In this document: positions 3,534-5,132 of the stretch, piece after piece
Layout: every line of letters starts with the position of its first letter
Numbering within the stretch: the stretch's first letter is position 1
Source: an uncultured Bacilli bacterium
GTDB taxonomy: Bacteria > Bacillota_I > Bacilli_A > RF39 > UBA660
Length of the DNA: 5,132 nucleotides
NCBI GenBank assembly: GCA_947631885.1
Contig: CANRMZ010000093.1
Span: 1 to 5,132 of the forward strand
Reading direction: 5' to 3'
Notes under the pieces: generated by a model
The model's input: the letters and a program-made list of their open reading frames with translations, nothing else
Told to the model about the DNA's origin: nothing
The model's database searches: none
Program-made: the position numbers and the translations under genes

Positions 3534-5132
3534 ATGAAAAAAATTTTTAACAAGTTATTAGCATATGTATTATTATTTGCAATAATTATTTATAATCTTT
3601 CACCTTTGCTTGTATTTGCCGTTGAATTAACGAACAAAGATTTAGAAACTTATGCCGTTAATTTAGGAGATATTCAAGCTAAAGGAAATATTGAGATAGA
3701 AACCCATTTTGTACTACCTATCCGTAATAGTGGACAAAATAATATTGTACTTACTATCTATGATGAAAATAAACAACATAGGGCTTCTATTAAACTAGAC
3801 GACCTTAGTGAGTCACAAGATGGAATTCATCAAACTATCCTAGAATTAAAAGATAGTGAAGATAATATCTCACAAAAGGTAAGAGCAACAATCACAAAAC
3901 GTGATAACTCTGGTACCGTTATCACAGGTGATGTAGTAAGCGAAAATGTAGTATATTTCAGCATTAATTTATATTCTTTAGATGTTGGTAAATATACAGT
4001 AGAATTAAGTGGCAAAAATTATGTTACTTATAGTTTTGATGTGACATTAAGTGATTTTTCTAAAAGAGTTACATTAACAAATGGCTCTGGAATGTTTGAA
4101 ATTGGTGATGTCAATCAAGATGGCAAAGTTGACAAACAAGATGAAAATATAATGATTAGTGCTATTCAAAGTAATAATTTAGAGTATGATTTAAATTTAG
4201 ATAAGAATATTGATATAGCCGATTTGAATTATATTACATCAGTTATTAATTCTGAAAAGGATACTATTAAAATAGAAAACACTAGTGCTATTATGAGTAG
4301 CGAAAATGTTTCTTTGGAATTAAATGAGTCTACCCTTATAGCTGATGATAGTAGTATTGATAATTTATTTATTGATGGAAAAACGGTTACTTTAAAACCA
4401 AATTCTGAAGAGGCAATTTCTGCAGATAATCCAATTCAATTATCTTTAGATCTTGGAAAAGATGAAAATGAAACCATCAACATGAGTGAAGTAAGAATAG
4501 GTGTTGGTGAGGAAAATGTTCCAAAGAAAATGTTACTTCTTGTGGAAACTGATGAAGGCAAAACATTAGAATATGAAGTTGATGATACAAATAAAGGTGT
4601 TAGCGATATTCATTTATTTACTGATGATGCTACAAATGGAACAATAAGAGTTGATCTTGGCAAACAAATTGCTGTTAAAAAAGTTACAATAGTAATTACG
4701 GAGACATCTTCAAATAATTTAGCAGATATTGCTAGTGTTGAATTTTTAAATAATGTTAAAGTTCAAACTAAAGAACCGGAGGGATTCTATACTCCTCAAA
4801 ATATCCACATCGATGATACCGTAAGTGAACAATTAACTGTAACATTCCATGATGTGCCAAATGTCACTGGTTATGAAATTAGAATAGTTGACCCTAATAA
4901 TAAGGAAACTATTTATCAAACTACATATACAACATTTACAATTGAAGATTTAAAGAACTATAGTACTTATAAAATTTATGTTCAATCTGTTAATCAAGAA
5001 TGGCGTAGTGGATGGAGTGATGCCCATGAAGGTACTCCTAAAGCTACTAGAAGACCCCCTAAAGTAGATATGGTTAAGGCTGTCCCAACTTATTCAGGTA
5101 TTGATTTTAGTTGGAAAGATATGGATGATACA
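3534..5132 (+). CDS. Large secreted modular protein: signal peptide, dockerin, discoidin-like region, FN3 (3' end outside window)
   Basis: The frame is open from ATG 3534 to the window end (533 codons, no stop). AAAGGAGG (3516-3523) precedes the start. A signal peptide (MKK, hydrophobic 8-28, cleavage likely after VFA at 27-29) sends it out by the Sec route. Residues 30-180 are beta-rich; the GKYTVELSG part (152-160) resembles the carboxypeptidase-regulatory-like folds that often precede dockerins. Residues 191-238 form a type I dockerin with two complete calcium loops: D192/N194/D196/D200/D203 and D219/N221/D223/D227/D230. Residues about 265-406 look like a galactose-binding (discoidin-like) sandwich, judging from two DLGK strands (306-309, 374-377) and an ending like IASVEFLN; this is the weaker call. 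An FN3 module (about 418-503) is followed by the start of another (from about 508). No catalytic domain or wall anchor is visible yet. The role may be binding or processing host or polysaccharide glycans; this is inferred from modules only. Confidence 0.85.
   Translation, partial: MKKIFNKLLAYVLLFAIIIYNLSPLLVFAVELTNKDLETYAVNLGDIQAKGNIEIETHFVLPIRNSGQNNIVLTIYDENKQHRASIKLDDLSESQDGIHQTILELKDSEDNISQKVRATITKRDNSGTVITGDVVSENVVYFSINLYSLDVGKYTVELSGKNYVTYSFDVTLSDFSKRVTLTNGSGMFEIGDVNQDGKVDKQDENIMISAIQSNNLEYDLNLDKNIDIADLNYITSVINSEKDTIKIENTSAIMSSENVSLELNESTLIADDSSIDNLFIDGKTVTLKPNSEEAISADNPIQLSLDLGKDENETINMSEVRIGVGEENVPKKMLLLVETDEGKTLEYEVDDTNKGVSDIHLFTDDATNGTIRVDLGKQIAVKKVTIVITETSSNNLADIASVEFLNNVKVQTKEPEGFYTPQNIHIDDTVSEQLTVTFHDVPNVTGYEIRIVDPNNKETIYQTTYTTFTIEDLKNYSTYKIYVQSVNQEWRSGWSDAHEGTPKATRRPPKVDMVKAVPTYSGIDFSWKDMDDT

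Noticed and set aside
3830..4015. Minus-strand open frame within the dockerin gene
   Set aside because: It is antisense to a continuous, well-structured coding frame and has no ribosome binding site or recognisable product.

Overview
The window looks like chromosomal DNA from a low-GC Gram-positive bacterium (Bacillota). The supporting signs are strong AT-rich composition, AGGAGG-type ribosome binding sites, sigma-A-like promoters, short hairpin-plus-U-run terminators, a lipoprotein with a lipobox, and a tRNA gene with encoded CCA. All ten tryptophan codons in the coding regions are TGG, so a Mycoplasma-type code (UGA = Trp) is unlikely. An uncultured gut lineage of the Bacilli/Erysipelotrichia/RF39 kind would fit, but that placement is inference.

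Layout, all on the + strand: (1) the 3' part of a tRNA-Asn(GUU) gene and its terminator; (2) a 305-residue AAA+ ATPase equivalent to the first ATPase domain of ClpB/ClpC, standing alone; (3) a secE-nusG pair with its own promoter and a GNRA-loop terminator; (4) a TtcA-family tRNA thiolase gene, probably cotranscribed with a small lipoprotein of unknown function; (5) the first 533 codons of a large secreted modular protein (signal peptide, beta-rich module, dockerin, discoidin-like region, FN3 modules), which runs off the window.

The genes fall into two themes. The housekeeping part covers translation, transcription and secretion: tRNA-Asn, SecE (translocon), NusG (transcription elongation) and TtcA (tRNA modification). 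The cell-surface part comprises the lipoprotein and the dockerin/FN3 protein, both exported by the Sec route to which SecE belongs. The AAA+ protein fits neither theme and is the most unusual item. It keeps its ATPase motifs (Walker A, Walker B, sensor 1, arginine fingers), but the aromatic residue of the substrate-threading pore loop is replaced by serine. It also lacks the N-domain, M-domain and second ATPase domain of its relatives.

Two promoters (before secE and before the ttcA-like gene) lie so close to terminator-like hairpins that the predicted transcripts would begin with the hairpin. Two others (before the AAA+ gene and the dockerin gene) predict very short leaders. No mobile element, CRISPR array, riboswitch or phage gene was seen. 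No gene-free stretch exceeds 300 bases.
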